64,000 bases of DNA. It comes from Littorina saxatilis. Taxonomy: Eukaryota > Mollusca > Gastropoda > Littorinimorpha > Littorinidae. Under the pieces are notes generated by a model. It was given only the letters and a program-made list of their open reading frames with translations. It was not told where the DNA came from and ran no database searches. Shown piece after piece: positions 1 to 11,749 of the stretch (positions are counted from its first letter, which is position 1; each line of letters opens with the position of its first letter). Made by a program: the position numbers and the translations under genes. Location: assembly GCF_037325665.1 (NCBI RefSeq), contig NC_090248.1, forward strand, positions 26,170,878 to 26,234,877, read 5' to 3'.

Positions 1-619
1 ATAGGGTGCATTGAAACAACCCAGAAATGCCGAAAGATGTAAATAACATTGAAATATCATAATTTACGCATGCATCTCTTCGTTGTTTGATTTTGTCTTC
101 GTTCATTTCGTGAGTCTGAGCTAGGCACTTTTTTTTCTTGTACAACATTTGACTCATAGTCATATAGTCCAGTACTGAGAATGCTAGTCCGGCAATAGCT
201 AAGAGAGCAATAAAACATGCACCAGACGTTAGCCTAAAACAGGAACATTTTGTTTTTTGTTTTTTTGTTTTGTTGCCTAAAACAGGAACATCATTCATGC
301 GAAGCGGCAGCATAAGCACGGTCCAGTGTCGTAAATGTCCAGGAAAAGGTCAGTCTGAACGTCACATCAAGGCGAGTCAGAGGAGCGGTCAAGTGTCACG
401 CAAGCCATCGCGGTGTTTCACAAGACAAGGGCTGTGCCGGCTGAGACTCGTGTGTGTAGGTCTGGACATGACAGCGTGACATGTTTCTGCATGTGTAGGC
501 CTATATGGGTATGTACGGGCTTGTTTGTTGCACGTCGTTTTCTGAAGCCGTGAGATTGTGTGTGTGATTGATTGTGACGGTGCAGGGGTGGGGTGGGGGT
601 GGGGGGTGGGGTGGTAACA

Positions 620-620
<1 letters not shown>
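1..620. other. No gene seen
   Basis: Short unconnected reading frames only; a local duplication 'cctaaaacaggaaca' appears near 233 and 276. No coding signal recognised. Confidence 0.6.
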
Positions 621-702
<82 letters not shown>

Positions 703-719
703 TTTGTGTGTGTGTGTGT
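621..719. repeat. (TG)n microsatellite
   Basis: About 100 bp of TG with one (TTTG) interruption near the right end, followed by a second short TG run. Confidence 0.97.
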
Positions 720-879
720 TTACAGGTGAGTTTAAACATTCGTACACTTAACTCACATGTTGTCGGATGTCGATGACGGCGATCGCGTACGTGAGTTTGT
801 TCGCGTGTGGTTTGGTGTGTCTGGCCTCTGTGATTGACTGCTTCCTTTCCCTTCTCTGCTACACACACACATACAATCG

Positions 880-2945
880 GAAATTTTCAAAGTAAATTTT
901 CATTTAATAAATATACTTACTCAACTCACATATATAGCAATAAACTTCCGTTTGTTGATTAGACATTGAAACAGTACTGAACCTAATAACAGGGAAGGTA
1001 ACCCACCAAACAAAAACAAATGCCCAAGGGCATAGTCTGTNNNNNNNNNNNNNNNNNNNNNNNNNNNNNNNNNNNNNNNNNNNNNNNNNNNNNNNNNNNN
1101 NNNNNNNNNNNNNNNNNNNNNNNNNNNNNNNNNNNNNNNNNNNNNNNNNNNNNNNNNNNNNNNNNNNNNNNNNNNNNNNNNNNNNNNNNNNNNNNNNNNN
1201 NNNNNNNNNNNNNNNNNNNNNNNNNNNNNNNNNNNNNNNNGGGCATAGTCTGTGGCTAGTTACCTCCCCTACCGGTACCTCAGCCAATCACAGGCTTGTA
1301 CCGATGACCTTCATTCTTCCTTGAAACACATAACCCTTAGAAACATAAAAGTTTGCGGGGACGGCTGGGAGGGTATTTGGTATGTGAGTTGAGTAAGTAT
1401 ATTTATTAAATAAAAATTTACTTTTAAAATTTTCCATTAAATTACATATTCTTACGTCAACTCACATATATAGCAGATTGCTTTTAAGGAGGTGGGATAC
1501 TCACTCTAAGAACGAGCCAGTATTTGACCAGCAGCCACCATAGCTGGAAGGGCTCGGCTGCCGTCCAGACGGACTGCCGCAATGTCCCTCAGGTAAACAT
1601 TTAAAAAGACGTCTTCAGACGTCCAGTAGGCTGCACGCAGGACTTCTGAGATCCTGCCAGAGCGCATGACCGCCATAGAAGACGCCCAGGCGCGCGCCTC
1701 GTGACTCTCAGTCCTTGCCGAAGCTAAGGGAAGGGCTGACTGCTCCCCCCCCCCCTTTCTCTCTCCCACCACTGGTACGCTTGTGTGATCAGTGTGGAAG
1801 GCCAACGAGCCAACGTCGAACGAGCAATATCTTTACTTCTCGTGGTGTTAACAGAAATGAAAAGTAATTTTTGTTCCGGAGCTCTAATGCGAGCTGTGCG
1901 CGCAAGATAAGCGCGGAGAACTCGAACCGGACAATTGGCAAAATCGGGGTCTCCGGGGGCCAAGATTTGACTCAGTGACATAATATATATAATCGGAGAC
2001 GGCTGATCAGGTTTCTGATTCTTTGCTAAGAAACTCGGAGCGAACCGTAGAGAGACGGAATCATCCTGTTCGAACGAAATATCTCTAGATAACCCGGAGA
2101 GCGCATGCACTTCACTACCGCGTCTGCCAGACGCCAGTAGTGTTAACATAACTGCCTTACGTGTCAAGTTCGGCAAGCTGGCCTCTGACAGAGGCTCAAA
2201 GATTGGTGATCTCAAAAACTCTAAATCCAACAAGAGATCCCAAGATGGGATAACTGTTTTAGACTTAATTGCATCCAGCGTGGCACCCTTAATCACACTA
2301 GAAATGACCCCGCCGAGGGAGATCGTGTGACCAAGATGCTTCAACGTCGCTGAAATAGCAGATCGCCTGACCTTCAGAGAAGAAGGGGAACGGCCCTGTG
2401 CAGAGAGCCATGAGAGATGGTTTGCCACGTGCATCGATCTTGGCGCAACGGGGTTCACATTCCTGTGTGCTTTCTGAACCAGGCTCAGTGTTGCATCAGA
2501 CGCACCAGAGCGCTTCAAAGACTCCAGGACAGTAGCCACCCGTGAAGGGAGAGCCACTGAGGGTTGGCGTGAGGAACGCCTGTCCTTGGTTGCAGAAGTT
2601 CGCCGTGAACGAGATTGAGCGGAATGGGCGGACCGCTGGCTAACCGCAAGAGGTCCGGGAACCAATGTTGGGATGGCCACAGAGGGGCCACTAGAATGAG
2701 CGAGGGCCTCTCTAACTCCGCTTTTCTCAGCACCTTGCTGATCAGAGGGATCGGAGGAAATGCGTACGCGTTGAGTCCTATCCAGGACACTGACAACGCA
2801 TCCATTTTCCAGGCCTCTGGGTCTGGGAAGGGCGACACAAATATCGGCAGTCTCCTCGAGAAACGAGTAGCGAAGAGATCGATGAGAGGCTTCTCTGTCT
2901 GCGCCAAAAGGCCATCGGTATTTGTCCTGGTGTGGAAACAATCAT
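880..2945 (-). mobile_element. DIRS-type tyrosine-recombinase retroelement, 3' part only (fossil)
   Basis: From right to left on the minus strand: the C-terminal end of the RNase H region with the DIRS-type tail (PLIDLFATRFSRRLPIFVSP, SLILVAPLWPSQHWFPDLL), then a tyrosine recombinase (GRRGSEVHALSGL near its catalytic part), then the 3' terminus. The terminal sequence at 879-933 is the inverse of 1381-1435, and 1436-1476 carries the other end of the family, so 1381-1476 is the internal complementary region expected for DIRS1-like elements. Gag, most of RT and the 5' terminal repeat are absent; the upstream side meets a GAAA-rich minisatellite. Broken, old. A 200-base assembly gap lies inside. 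Confidence 0.85.
1041..1240. other. Assembly gap (200 N)
   Basis: A run of exactly 200 N inside the terminal region of the DIRS fossil. 'Gggcatagtctgt' occurs on both sides, so the gap may hide a short repeat or be smaller than drawn. Confidence 0.99.
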
Positions 2946-3017
2946 ACATCCATACACTCCTTGCATCTACAATACAATGATATGATATAAAGGCCAAAAG
3001 GCTAACAACAACAGAAT

Positions 3018-3030
3018 GAAAGAAGAGTGA

Positions 3031-3082
<52 letters not shown>

Positions 3083-3120
3083 AGAGTGAAAGAAGGAAAA
3101 AAAGAAAGAAAGAAGAGTGA

Positions 3121-3152
<32 letters not shown>

Positions 3153-3357
3153 AGAGTGAAAGAAGGAAAAAAAGAAAGAAAGAAGAGTGAAAGAAGGACA
3201 AAAAAGAAAGAAAGAAGAGTGAAAGAAGGACAAAAAAGAAAGAAAGAAGAGTGAAAGAAGGACAAAAAGAAAGAAAGAAGAGTGAAAGAAGGACAAAAAG
3301 AAAGAAAGAAGAGTGAAAGAAGGACAAAAAGAAAGAAAGAAGAGTGAAAGAAGGACA
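3018..3357. repeat. Purine minisatellite, unit about 31 bp
   Basis: (GAAA)n passes into tandem units of the form aagaaagaagagtgaaagaa then ggacaaaa. The unit recurs at 4190-4225 between two copies of the aagtcgcg repeat, showing the array and repeat were duplicated together. Confidence 0.95.
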
Positions 3358-4196
3358 AACAAGTCGCGTAAGGCGAAAATACAATATTTAGTCAAGTAGC
3401 TGCCATTTTTCAGCAAGACCGTATACTCGTAGCATCGTCAGTCCACCGCTCATGGCAAAGGCAGTGAAATTGACAAGAAGAGCGGGGTAGTAGTTGCGCT
3501 AAGAAGGATAGCACGCTTTTCTGTACCTCTCTTTGTTTTAACTTTCTGAGCGTGTTTTTAATCCAAACATATCATATCTATATGTTTTTGGAATCAGGAA
3601 CCGACAAGGAATAAGATGAAAGTGTTTTTAAATTGATTTGGACAATTTAATTTTGATAATAATTTTTATATATTTAATTTTCAGAGCTTGTTTTTAATCC
3701 GAATATAACATATTTATATGTTTTTGGAATCAGCAAATGATGGAGAATAAGATAAACGTAAATTTGGATCGTTTTATAAATTTTTATTTTTTTTTACAAT
3801 TTTCCGATTTTTAATGACCAAAGTCATTAATTAATTTTTATGCCACCAAGCTGAAATGCAATACCGAACCCCGGGCTTCGTCGAAGATTACTTGACCAAA
3901 ATTTGAACCAATTTGGTTGAAAAATGAGGGCGTGACAGTGCCGCCTCAACTTTCACGAAAAGCCGGATATGACGTCATCAAAGACATTTATCAAAAAAAT
4001 GAAAAAAACGTTCGGGGATTTCATACCCAGGAACTCTCATGTCAAATTTCATAAAGATCGGTCCAGTAGTTTAGTCTGAATCGCTCTACACACACACACA
4101 GACACACACACACACACACACACATACACCACGACCCTCGTCTCGATTCCCCCCTCTACGTTAAAATATTTAGTCAAAACTTGACTAAATATAAAA
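3358..4196 (+). repeat. 'aagtcgcg' interspersed repeat, copy 1
   Basis: About 0.84 kb, starting acaagtcgcgtaaggcgaaa and ending with the hairpin tttagtcaaaacttgactaaa plus an A-rich end. The sequence acatttagtcaag near the left end recurs inverted at the right end. An (AC)n run sits about 70 bp from the right end at 4087. No protein frame; likely a non-autonomous DNA element. Identified by comparison of the seven copies in the window. Confidence 0.9.
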
Positions 4197-4225
4197 AGAA
4201 AGGAAGAAGAGTGAAAGAAGGACAA

Positions 4226-5112
4226 ACAAGTCGCGTAAGGCGAAAATACCACATTTAGTCAAGTAGCTGTCGAACTCACAGAATGAAACTGAACGCAATG
4301 CCATTTTTCAGCAAGACCGTATACTCGTAGCATCGTCAGTCCACCGTTCATGGCAAAGGCAGTGAAATTGACAAGAAGAGCGGGGTAGTAGTTGCGCTAA
4401 GAAGGATAGCACGCGTTTCTGTACCTCTCTTTGTTTTAACTTTCTGAGCGTGTTTTTAATCCAAACATATCATATCTATATGTTTTTGGAATCAGGAACC
4501 GACAAGGAATAAGATGAAAGTGTTTTTAAATTGATTTCGACAATTTAATTTTGATAATAATTTTTATATATTTAATTTTCAGAGCTTGTTTTTAATCCAA
4601 ATATAACATATTTATATGTTTTTGGAATCAGAAAATGATGGAGAATAAGATGAACGTAAATTTGGATCGTTTTATAAATTTTTATGTTTTTTTACAATTT
4701 TCAGATTTTTAATGACCAAAGTCATTAATTAATTTGTAAGCCACCAAGCTGAAATGCAATACCGAAGTCCGGGCTTCGTCGAAGATTACTTGACCAAAAT
4801 TTCAACCAATTTGGTTGAAAAATGAGGGTGTGACAGTGCCGCCTCAACTTTCACGAAAAGCCGGATATGACGTCATCAAAGACATTTATAAAAAAAATGG
4901 AATAAAACGTTCGGGGATTTCATACCCAGGAACTCTCATGTCAAATTTCATAAAGATCGGTCCAGTAGTTTAGTCTGAATCGCTCTACACACACACACAG
5001 ACACACACACACACACACACGCACACACACACGCACGCACATACACCACGACCCTCGTTTCGATTCCCCCTCGATGTTAAAATATTTAGTCAAAACTTGA
5101 CTAAATATAAAA
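4226..5112 (+). repeat. 'aagtcgcg' repeat, copy 2 (tandem duplicate of copy 1)
   Basis: Nearly the same sequence as copy 1 along its whole length, preceded by one minisatellite unit; the pair forms an approximately 870-bp tandem duplication. (AC)n at 4988-5042. Confidence 0.92.
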
Positions 5113-5696
5113 AGAAGGAAAGGAAGAATAAGAAAAGTTGAAAAGAAAGGCCGGGATCGGGAGATAAAAAGAAAGAAAACCCCGTGAATGAGTATAACAA
5201 ATTTACGACTGAGGTGAATATATTGAAACTCTTGCACACGGCATTATACACCCGCAACGCACCGGGTGGCACAATGTCGATTATGTCGTTCAGGTGTGAA
5301 TCTCCATTGACATGCTATGGAGAGAAAACTGGAATGGTGATATAGCTAGCGTTCGATAAGATTTCAGAAAGAAAAAAATCCGAAGACCGTAGTCTGTAAA
5401 ATTCAGCATTCTCCCAAATCATAGAAAGCCTGTGCAGAAAAAACAACAACTGAAGGTCGATCATATTTCTGTACATTTATTACAGAATCATGAAAAGAGA
5501 CGAAGAATACAAATCCGAAGGCTGTATGTTTTCGTACGATTCCAGAATCATGAAAGGTGAAGAAAAACAAAAACAATCCGAATGTCATAATTATGGTGTA
5601 AAACTATTCAAGAATCATATTAAAAGTAAAAACTAAATCCGATGACCATAATTATGCTGTACAAATTCTTACAGAATCATAAAAACTGAAGAAGAA

Positions 5697-6715
5697 ACAA
5701 GTCGCGTAAGGCGAAAATACAACATTTAGTCAAGCTCAGTGGAACTCACAGAATGAAACTGAACGCATTGCATTTTTTCCGCAAGACCGTACACTCGTAG
5801 CATCGTCTGTCCACCGCTCGTGGCAAAGGCAGTGAAATTAACAATCCAGAAAAGCGCGGTAGCGGTTGCGCTGAGGAGGATAGCACGCTTTTCTATATCT
5901 CTATTCAGTCTTTTTAACTCTCTGAACGTGTTTTAATCCAAACATATCATATCTATATGTTTTTGGAATGAGGACCGGACAAGGAATAAGATGAAATTGT
6001 TTTTAATTCCATTTCCGAAATTTAATTTTAATCATAATTTTTATATTTTTAATTTTCAGAGCTTGATTTTAATCCGAATATAACATATTTATATGTTTTT
6101 GGAATCAGAAAATAATGAAGAATACTAAAAACGTAATTTTGAATCGTTTTATACAAAAATAATTTTTATTACAATTTTCAGATTTTTAATGACCAAAGTC
6201 ATTAATTAATTTTTAAGCCTCCAAGCTGAAATGCAATACAAAGTCCGGCCCTCGTCGAAGATTGCTTGGCCAAAATTTCAATCAATTTGATTGAAAAATG
6301 AGGGTGTGACAGTGCCGCCTCAACTTTTACAAAATGCAGGATATGACGTCATCAAAGACATTTATCGAAAAAATGAAAACAAATGTCTGGGGATATCATC
6401 AAGGGCGGATCTGGCAATTCATTTTGGAGGGTGGGGTTACAAAATGACTGCGAAGATACAAGTTGACGGCGCCGAAGGCGCCTAAGCCTCTAGGGGGGTC
6501 CGGGGGCATGCTCCCCCAGAAATTTTTTTTATCCAAAGAAGCAAAATAGAGCTATCTGGTGCATCCTGAGCCAATAAATTACCTCTTTTTGGGGGGGTGG
6601 GGGGGGGGGGGTTACGTAACCCGTGTAACCCCCCCCCCCAGATCCGCCCTTGATCATACCCAGAAACTCTCATGATAAATTTCATAAAGATCGGTCCATT
6701 AGTTTACTCTGAATC

Positions 6716-6779
<64 letters not shown>

Positions 6780-6846
6780 ACGACCCTCGTCTTGATTCCC
6801 CCCTCTATGTTAAAACATTTAGTCAAAACTTGACTAAATGTAAAAA
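5697..6846 (+). repeat. 'aagtcgcg' repeat, copy 3, interrupted
   Basis: Complete ends; interrupted by a 253-bp MITE at 6400-6652. It carries a 58-bp (AC)n tract at 6720-6777 at the family's usual microsatellite position. Confidence 0.92.
6400..6652. mobile_element. MITE with 'caagggcggatc' ends inserted in repeat copy 3
   Basis: Terminal inverted repeats caagggcggatct and agatccgcccttg, flanked by the 5-bp duplication atcat (6395-6399 and 6653-6657). Other copies of the host repeat show the uninterrupted 'gatatcataccc', proving the insertion. The interior is G/C-homopolymer rich. A relative lies at 59218-59579. Confidence 0.88.
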
Positions 6847-8209
6847 CAAGAACAAAAAAAACCATCACCAAACCAAACACATACAAAAACAAAACAAAAA
6901 CCGGCATGTTATGTATCTCTCGGAATGACAAGATCTACAACTTATGTCCAAATGATGTTGTTGGTGTATGTGACAGTCTTCCTTGTCGATATATCATAGC
7001 TGCAGTTATTTCCCTTGTTTCCGGACTTCGGGATGGCGCCTACAATTTTTCTTTTTAATTTATGGCAGTTGCCGCCGATAGTGTAACTGCTTTGTTTTCC
7101 TGACCTGCATCCCTTCAAACAATGTATAGGCAGGGAGGGAGACGACACTGAGAAGCGGATGTGATTGCAGCCAATAGCAACATTGGACCGGAGCGACATT
7201 GAGAACTAGTTATCATATGTCCCAAGATGGTGGTAATTGGGTGTATTGGTTGATTGTTTATTTTTCTTGTGAGTACCCAGGGAGGTCATACGAGACCAAT
7301 TCAGTATCGATCTTATTTTCTGATTTGTTCTCGACCAACTCTTAAAAAAAACAAAAAACAAAACAACTATTCATGTTTAAGGTGAAATACAGTATAAAGG
7401 GAGAAGCATCTTTCCTCTATATGTCCCTGCTATAAGGTTCCTTTAAAGTCAGCTGATTCTTTTACAGTCGGTATCCCAAGATGGTCCAACTGGTCTGAAG
7501 AAGACGTTACACTCGAATAGTCAGTCACTCAGTCAACCAGTCAGTTAGAGCTAATCCTAGAACCAGCACTATGTGTGTACAGGTATTGTAAGGCAGGTGC
7601 CGTTTTAGTGTGCTTGAGTGGCACAACCTACAAGGAAAAACATGTGAACCCGCAAGTCTCGGTGTGACGTATACCGCGTCATCAGTCGAGCTAATTGAAA
7701 ATGGTAAATTGCAACGCGGAATCATACAACCAACCAGTGCAGCTTGTATTAAAGTACCATCACGCGTAGTAACATTCTTTAGCATAACCAGGTTATTAAG
7801 AGAAGATTATAGGCCACTCATCGATACTCACCTCGACTGCCCCTGGCCAGGAATGTTATACAGTGGAATCCCTTTTCTTTTTTCCAGACAACCCGACGTA
7901 TGACCCCAATCCCTCCCTTTTCCCAAGACCTTTCTTTTCAGACTTTCTGGGCATGGTCTCTATACTAAAAATGTACACCCATTTTAACTGTGACTCCTTT
8001 TAAGAGTATCATCCTATTTTCCTATTCTCACGTCAAAGGCGAAACAAAACACTAGAAGATGTCACAAAATGCGAATAATGGCATCACGGAAAAATTCTGT
8101 CACTTCTGATGGATGTCTTCTCAGGAAACGAAACATTGTTTCGAAAATAAAATAAAGTTTGTCTCGGTGACTTAACCGTATCAACAATCAATGGAAGACT
8201 ACGTTTAGG
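6847..8209. other. No gene seen
   Basis: Intergenic; only short frames with no recognisable domain. A few AT-rich and C/T-rich stretches. Confidence 0.55.
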
Positions 8210-8531
8210 CTACCACCAGGCTGTGCATGAATCGCTATAACATCTCATTAACTTCATCGCCGTTTGACTGACCTGGTGGGACTCTTTCTCTCCGTGGCAC
8301 TCCAGACCCTGGGTGCAAGGACAGTCGGAAACTGTGAGACAGCGACCCGCCGACGTTAAGCATGTCTGGTTCACAGCTGTGACCTTCCTGGGCCAAGGTT
8401 TTGCACGTTCCACTCGAGCCGAAGACGTTGTCGAAGATGAACCGCCTTCGGCGTCGGCCCACGAAGGACGACGTGCAGCAGTCGTCGGCATTGCAGTCGG
8501 TGTCGGACTTGCAGTTTTGTTGCTGGCTTAC
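8210..8531 (-). CDS. Prokineticin/astakine-like cysteine-rich exon, frame split
   Basis: The minus strand after an acceptor-like cacag at 8532 reads VSQQQNCKSDTDCNADDCC, then GTCKTLAQEGHSC. The spacing C-5-C-4-CC-22-C-9-C matches prokineticins (C-5-C-4-CC-11-C-9-C) with a longer basic loop (GRRRRRF). Further on, DCPCTQGLEC gives C-1-C-5-C as in prokineticin CPCLPNLLC, and a last Cys precedes a stop near 8210. The two halves lie in different frames, so this is a decayed gene, an unusual splice form, or an assembly indel. Prokineticin/astakine domains are secreted cytokines, in arthropods promoting blood-cell formation. No signal-peptide exon was found upstream. The site at 8531 also resembles a donor (cag/gtaagc). 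Confidence 0.6.
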
Positions 8532-8650
8532 CTGTGGATTATATAAATATCATCATGTTTAAAACATATTTATTTGAAATTGGGTACGGATGGTATGAGA
8601 GGTATTATCGTCGTATGAGTGTATGCTACGCAGTGTGTGTGAGCGGCTTG

Positions 8651-8748
<98 letters not shown>

Positions 8749-8800
8749 CCCAGAAAAGAGAAAGATAGGGAGAGAGAGAGAGAGAGGGAGAGAGAGCAAG
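8651..8800. repeat. Compound (TA)n-(AC)n-(GA)n microsatellite
   Basis: About 60 bp of TA, then about 35 bp of AC, then a GA-rich stretch. It explains the low-complexity reading frames here. Confidence 0.97.
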
Positions 8801-8969
8801 AGAGCAATCATTAAAACTGATAAAGATAACAAGGAAATAGACTAACAGACAGGCGGACGGACGGGCAGAAACCAGACAGACAAGCAAAGAAACAGACGGA
8901 ATGACACACCTGTACAAGAAACAAGTTCATAAAGAATACAATAAACTTACCGAAAGGTGAAAAAGCGCA

Positions 8970-9240
8970 AAATACCCGTGTGACTTGGAATAATAGGCCG
9001 TGAAAAGATAGGATATGCGCCGAAATGGCTGCGATCTGCTGGCCGATGTGAATGCGTGATGTATTGTGTAAACAAAATTCCATCTCACACGGCATAAATA
9101 AATATCCCTGCGCCTTGAATATGTGCGCAATATAAATTGCATAAAATAAAAAAAATAAAAGAATAAAATAAATCCCTGCGCTTAGAACTGTACCCACGGA
9201 ATACGCGCGATATAAGCCTCATATTGATTGATTGATTGAA
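8970..9240 (+). repeat. SINE fragment, body and tail only
   Basis: Matches the body of the SINE at 9586-9985 (acccgtgtgacttggaataa, catctcacacggcat, cgcgatataag) but lacks the tRNA-like head. The tail is doubled (two versions of 'cccacggaata/gcgcgatataa'). Confidence 0.8.
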
Positions 9241-9488
9241 AGAAAACGACGAACTTAAGCATTTTAGTACCAGGTTTGTGAATTGTCTGATGTGAATGGT
9301 TTTGTGAATTGCAGTGAAATGAAGTCTCCGTTGTGCGAGATTATATAAACTACAGCAGAAACAACGCCAAAGGGACACTTTTAGAACTTTCAGGCTGGGA
9401 AAATCTTCACCTGTCCCTTTTCTGACCAGTAAAGTGGAACAAGATTTTTCAGATAACCGCTGTCCGAAATATGCATGGCCCTGCATGG

Positions 9489-10044
9489 CTGCAATGCAGG
9501 CTCTATTGTGTCCTGGTACAAAGGCAGTACAATGTAATCCCCCCCCCATTTTCTGACAAGTAAAATGGAACAAGATTGTTCAGATAACGGGGATATAGCT
9601 CAGTTGGTAGCGCGCTGGATTTGTATTCAGTTGGCCGCTGTCAGCGTGAGTTCCATCCCAGGTTCGGCGGAAATTTATTTCACAGAGTCAACTTTGTGTG
9701 CAGACTCTCTTCGGTGTCCGAACCTCCCCCCGTGTACACTACATTGGGTGTGCACGTTAAAGATCCCACGATTGACAAAAGGGTCTTTCCTGGCAAAATT
9801 GCTTAGGCACAGTTAATAATTGTCTACCTATACCCGTGTGACTTGGAATAATAGGCCGTGAAAGGTAAATATGCGCCGAAATGGCTGCAATCTACTGGCC
9901 GTATAAAATTTCATCTCACACGGCATCACTGCAGAGCGCCTAGAACTGTACCCACGGAATATGCGCGATATAAGACTCATTGATGCAGGCTCTATTGTGT
10001 CCTGGTACAAAGGCAGTACAAAGTAATACCCCCCCCCCCCCATT
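9489..10044. repeat. Direct repeat of about 60 bp flanking the SINE
   Basis: 'Tgcaggctctattgtgtcct' and about 40 further bases occur at 9494-9550 and 9983-10042, both running into C-rich tracts. The SINE at 9586 lies between, so a tandem duplication or recombination event embraces it. Confidence 0.8.
9586..9985 (+). repeat. tRNA-derived SINE
   Basis: The head gggatatagctcagttggta continues with a box-B-like segment, then the conserved mollusc SINE body (cacgttaaagatcccacgat) and the tail 'cgcgatataagactcattga'. The same family gives 43520-43916 and the nested SINE at 58713. It is a retroposon, not a tRNA gene: the acceptor stem is not maintained. Confidence 0.88.
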
Positions 10045-10477
10045 CCGCTCCAAAAATAAAGAAAACATAACAAAAATAGGGAAAAAAGAGAAGAAAGCAG
10101 GAGGAAAAGATACATTTGTCACCTGCTTTAGTGAGCACAGTGAAATTGGTTGGTGCATTTGATTTTCTTCAAATGGTCAATTCTACACCAGATTGTTACA
10201 CAAAAATGAATGCAACAATGAAAATACTAACATTGGAAATCATGTGGAAAAATTATACCCATCAAAACAAGAAAGAAAAAAGAAAAATAGATCGTCTTGT
10301 TCTTTTTTTTTGAGTATCCTAAAATTAGCCTGTGCTTTTGTTTGCGTTTCTTAAAATGGTCAGTTCTGGGCCAGGATTTTATGCAAGAATGGATACCAAC
10401 TTGGGAGAAAGTGATCGCACAGAAATGAGGAGAGGTTTTTGTTCTATTTTCAGTGTGTTATGTTCAGACAATGCATG

Positions 10478-10512
<35 letters not shown>

Positions 10513-11382
10513 CCAAACTGTGACACACACTCACGCATATACACATAGATATTCAGACTAACAACACAAGCAATAGTTAAGGAAGAATGGCAATTTTTTT
10601 CGCAAACACACAGACATTCCGACAGACATACAAACACTCTCTCTCTCTCTCAAACACACAGACATTCCGACAGACACACAAACACTCTCTCTCTCTCTCT
10701 CTCTCAAACACAAACATACACAGAGACACACACACACACACACAAGATCCAAATTCAGAAGCATTATATATATCTCTTTAATCAAATCAAACAATACAAA
10801 TTCTTTGTCTACTAGATGTTCCCTGAATACCACTACGAGTCTACTTTGGCCCACTTCCAACAGAATGATTGTCACTAAACCTTGGTTTTTGAGACAGTTG
10901 ACGAACTTCTACCACATAATATTATGGCCTTGAAGCATAGTATTCTTCATCGCTATCTTATTCACAAAGAAATTGGCACAACATAAATTTAGCAGGAAGT
11001 AAACCTGATGCTTTGTCAGTGTCAATCACAATAGCAATTTCCTTTGACATTTTTAAAGCTGACAAAAAAGGCATGACTTTTCTTGAGATGTGTACTTACT
11101 GGTCATATGTTAGAAAATCAATTGGCAAACAAAAGACCACGAAGCCAAATCCTCAAATAAGTAGAATTACAACTTTTTTTGTGCTATCACATTTCATCAT
11201 TTTTGATCGCAAAAGATAATGGAATGAAATAGAGATTTCATCAACCGATCGACATGGCATAGTGAAATTTGAGTGATGGGTTCATACTTAAGTCTGTAGT
11301 TAAACACATTACATTATATCTAGTTATAAAATATAATCATAACACATCCGAGATCAAAACACACAGTGAGTTCAAAATGTAC
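10045..11382. other. No gene seen
   Basis: Low-complexity CA/CT tracts at 10479-10508 and 10630-10745, including a 50-bp unit with 'cacagacattccgacagaca' repeated twice. Otherwise nothing recognisable. Confidence 0.55.
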
Positions 11383-11749
11383 TTTCTTTCTTTCTTTGGT
11401 GTATAACATCGTTTTCAACCACGAAGGTTATATCGCGACGGGGAAAGGGGGGGAGATGGGATAGAGCCACTTGTTAATTGGTTCTTGTTCACAAAAGCAC
11501 TAATAAAAAAATTGCTCCAGGGGCTTGCAACGTAGTACAATATATTACCTTACTGGGAGAATGCAAGTTTCCAGTACAAAGGACTTAACATTTCTTACAT
11601 ACTGCTTGACTAAAATCTTTACAAACATTGACTATATTCTATACAAGAAACACTTAACAAGGGTAAAAGGAGAAACAGAATCTGTTAGTCGCCTCTTACG
11701 ACATGCTGGGGAGCATCGGGTAAATTCTTCCCCCTAACCCGCGGGGGGT
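11383..11749 (-). repeat. SINE-like repeat family B, copy 1
   Basis: 367 bp flanked by a 12-bp target duplication ttcaaaatgtac (11371-11382, 11750-11761). On the minus strand it starts accccccgcgggttaggggg and ends ccaaagaaagaaagaaagt, an A-rich tail, as for a retroposed element. The other copies are at 44668 and 46010. Confidence 0.88.

Noticed and set aside
3018-3357. CRISPR-like array of about 31-bp units
   Set aside because: Units are contiguous purine minisatellite repeats without unique spacers, in an animal genome.
8313-8546. 77-residue plus-strand protein with a hydrophobic C-terminal helix
   Set aside because: It is the reverse complement of the cysteine-patterned prokineticin-like exon, and the hydrophobic run comes from antisense of Cys/Asp codons.
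8534-8845. Proteins of alternating YIYI, THTH or VCVC
   Set aside because: Translations of TA, CA and GT microsatellites; likewise near 600-720, 3000-3360, 6720, 45400, 60480 and 61320.
9586-9660. tRNA gene
   Set aside because: A- and B-box-like sequence is present, but the acceptor stem does not pair and a SINE body follows; the same applies at 20186, 36400-36467, 38140-38216, 43840-43916 and 58713.
11525-11737. A conserved 70-residue protein in three places (also 44813 and 46144)
   Set aside because: Lies antisense within SINE-like family B; conservation equals that of the repeat.
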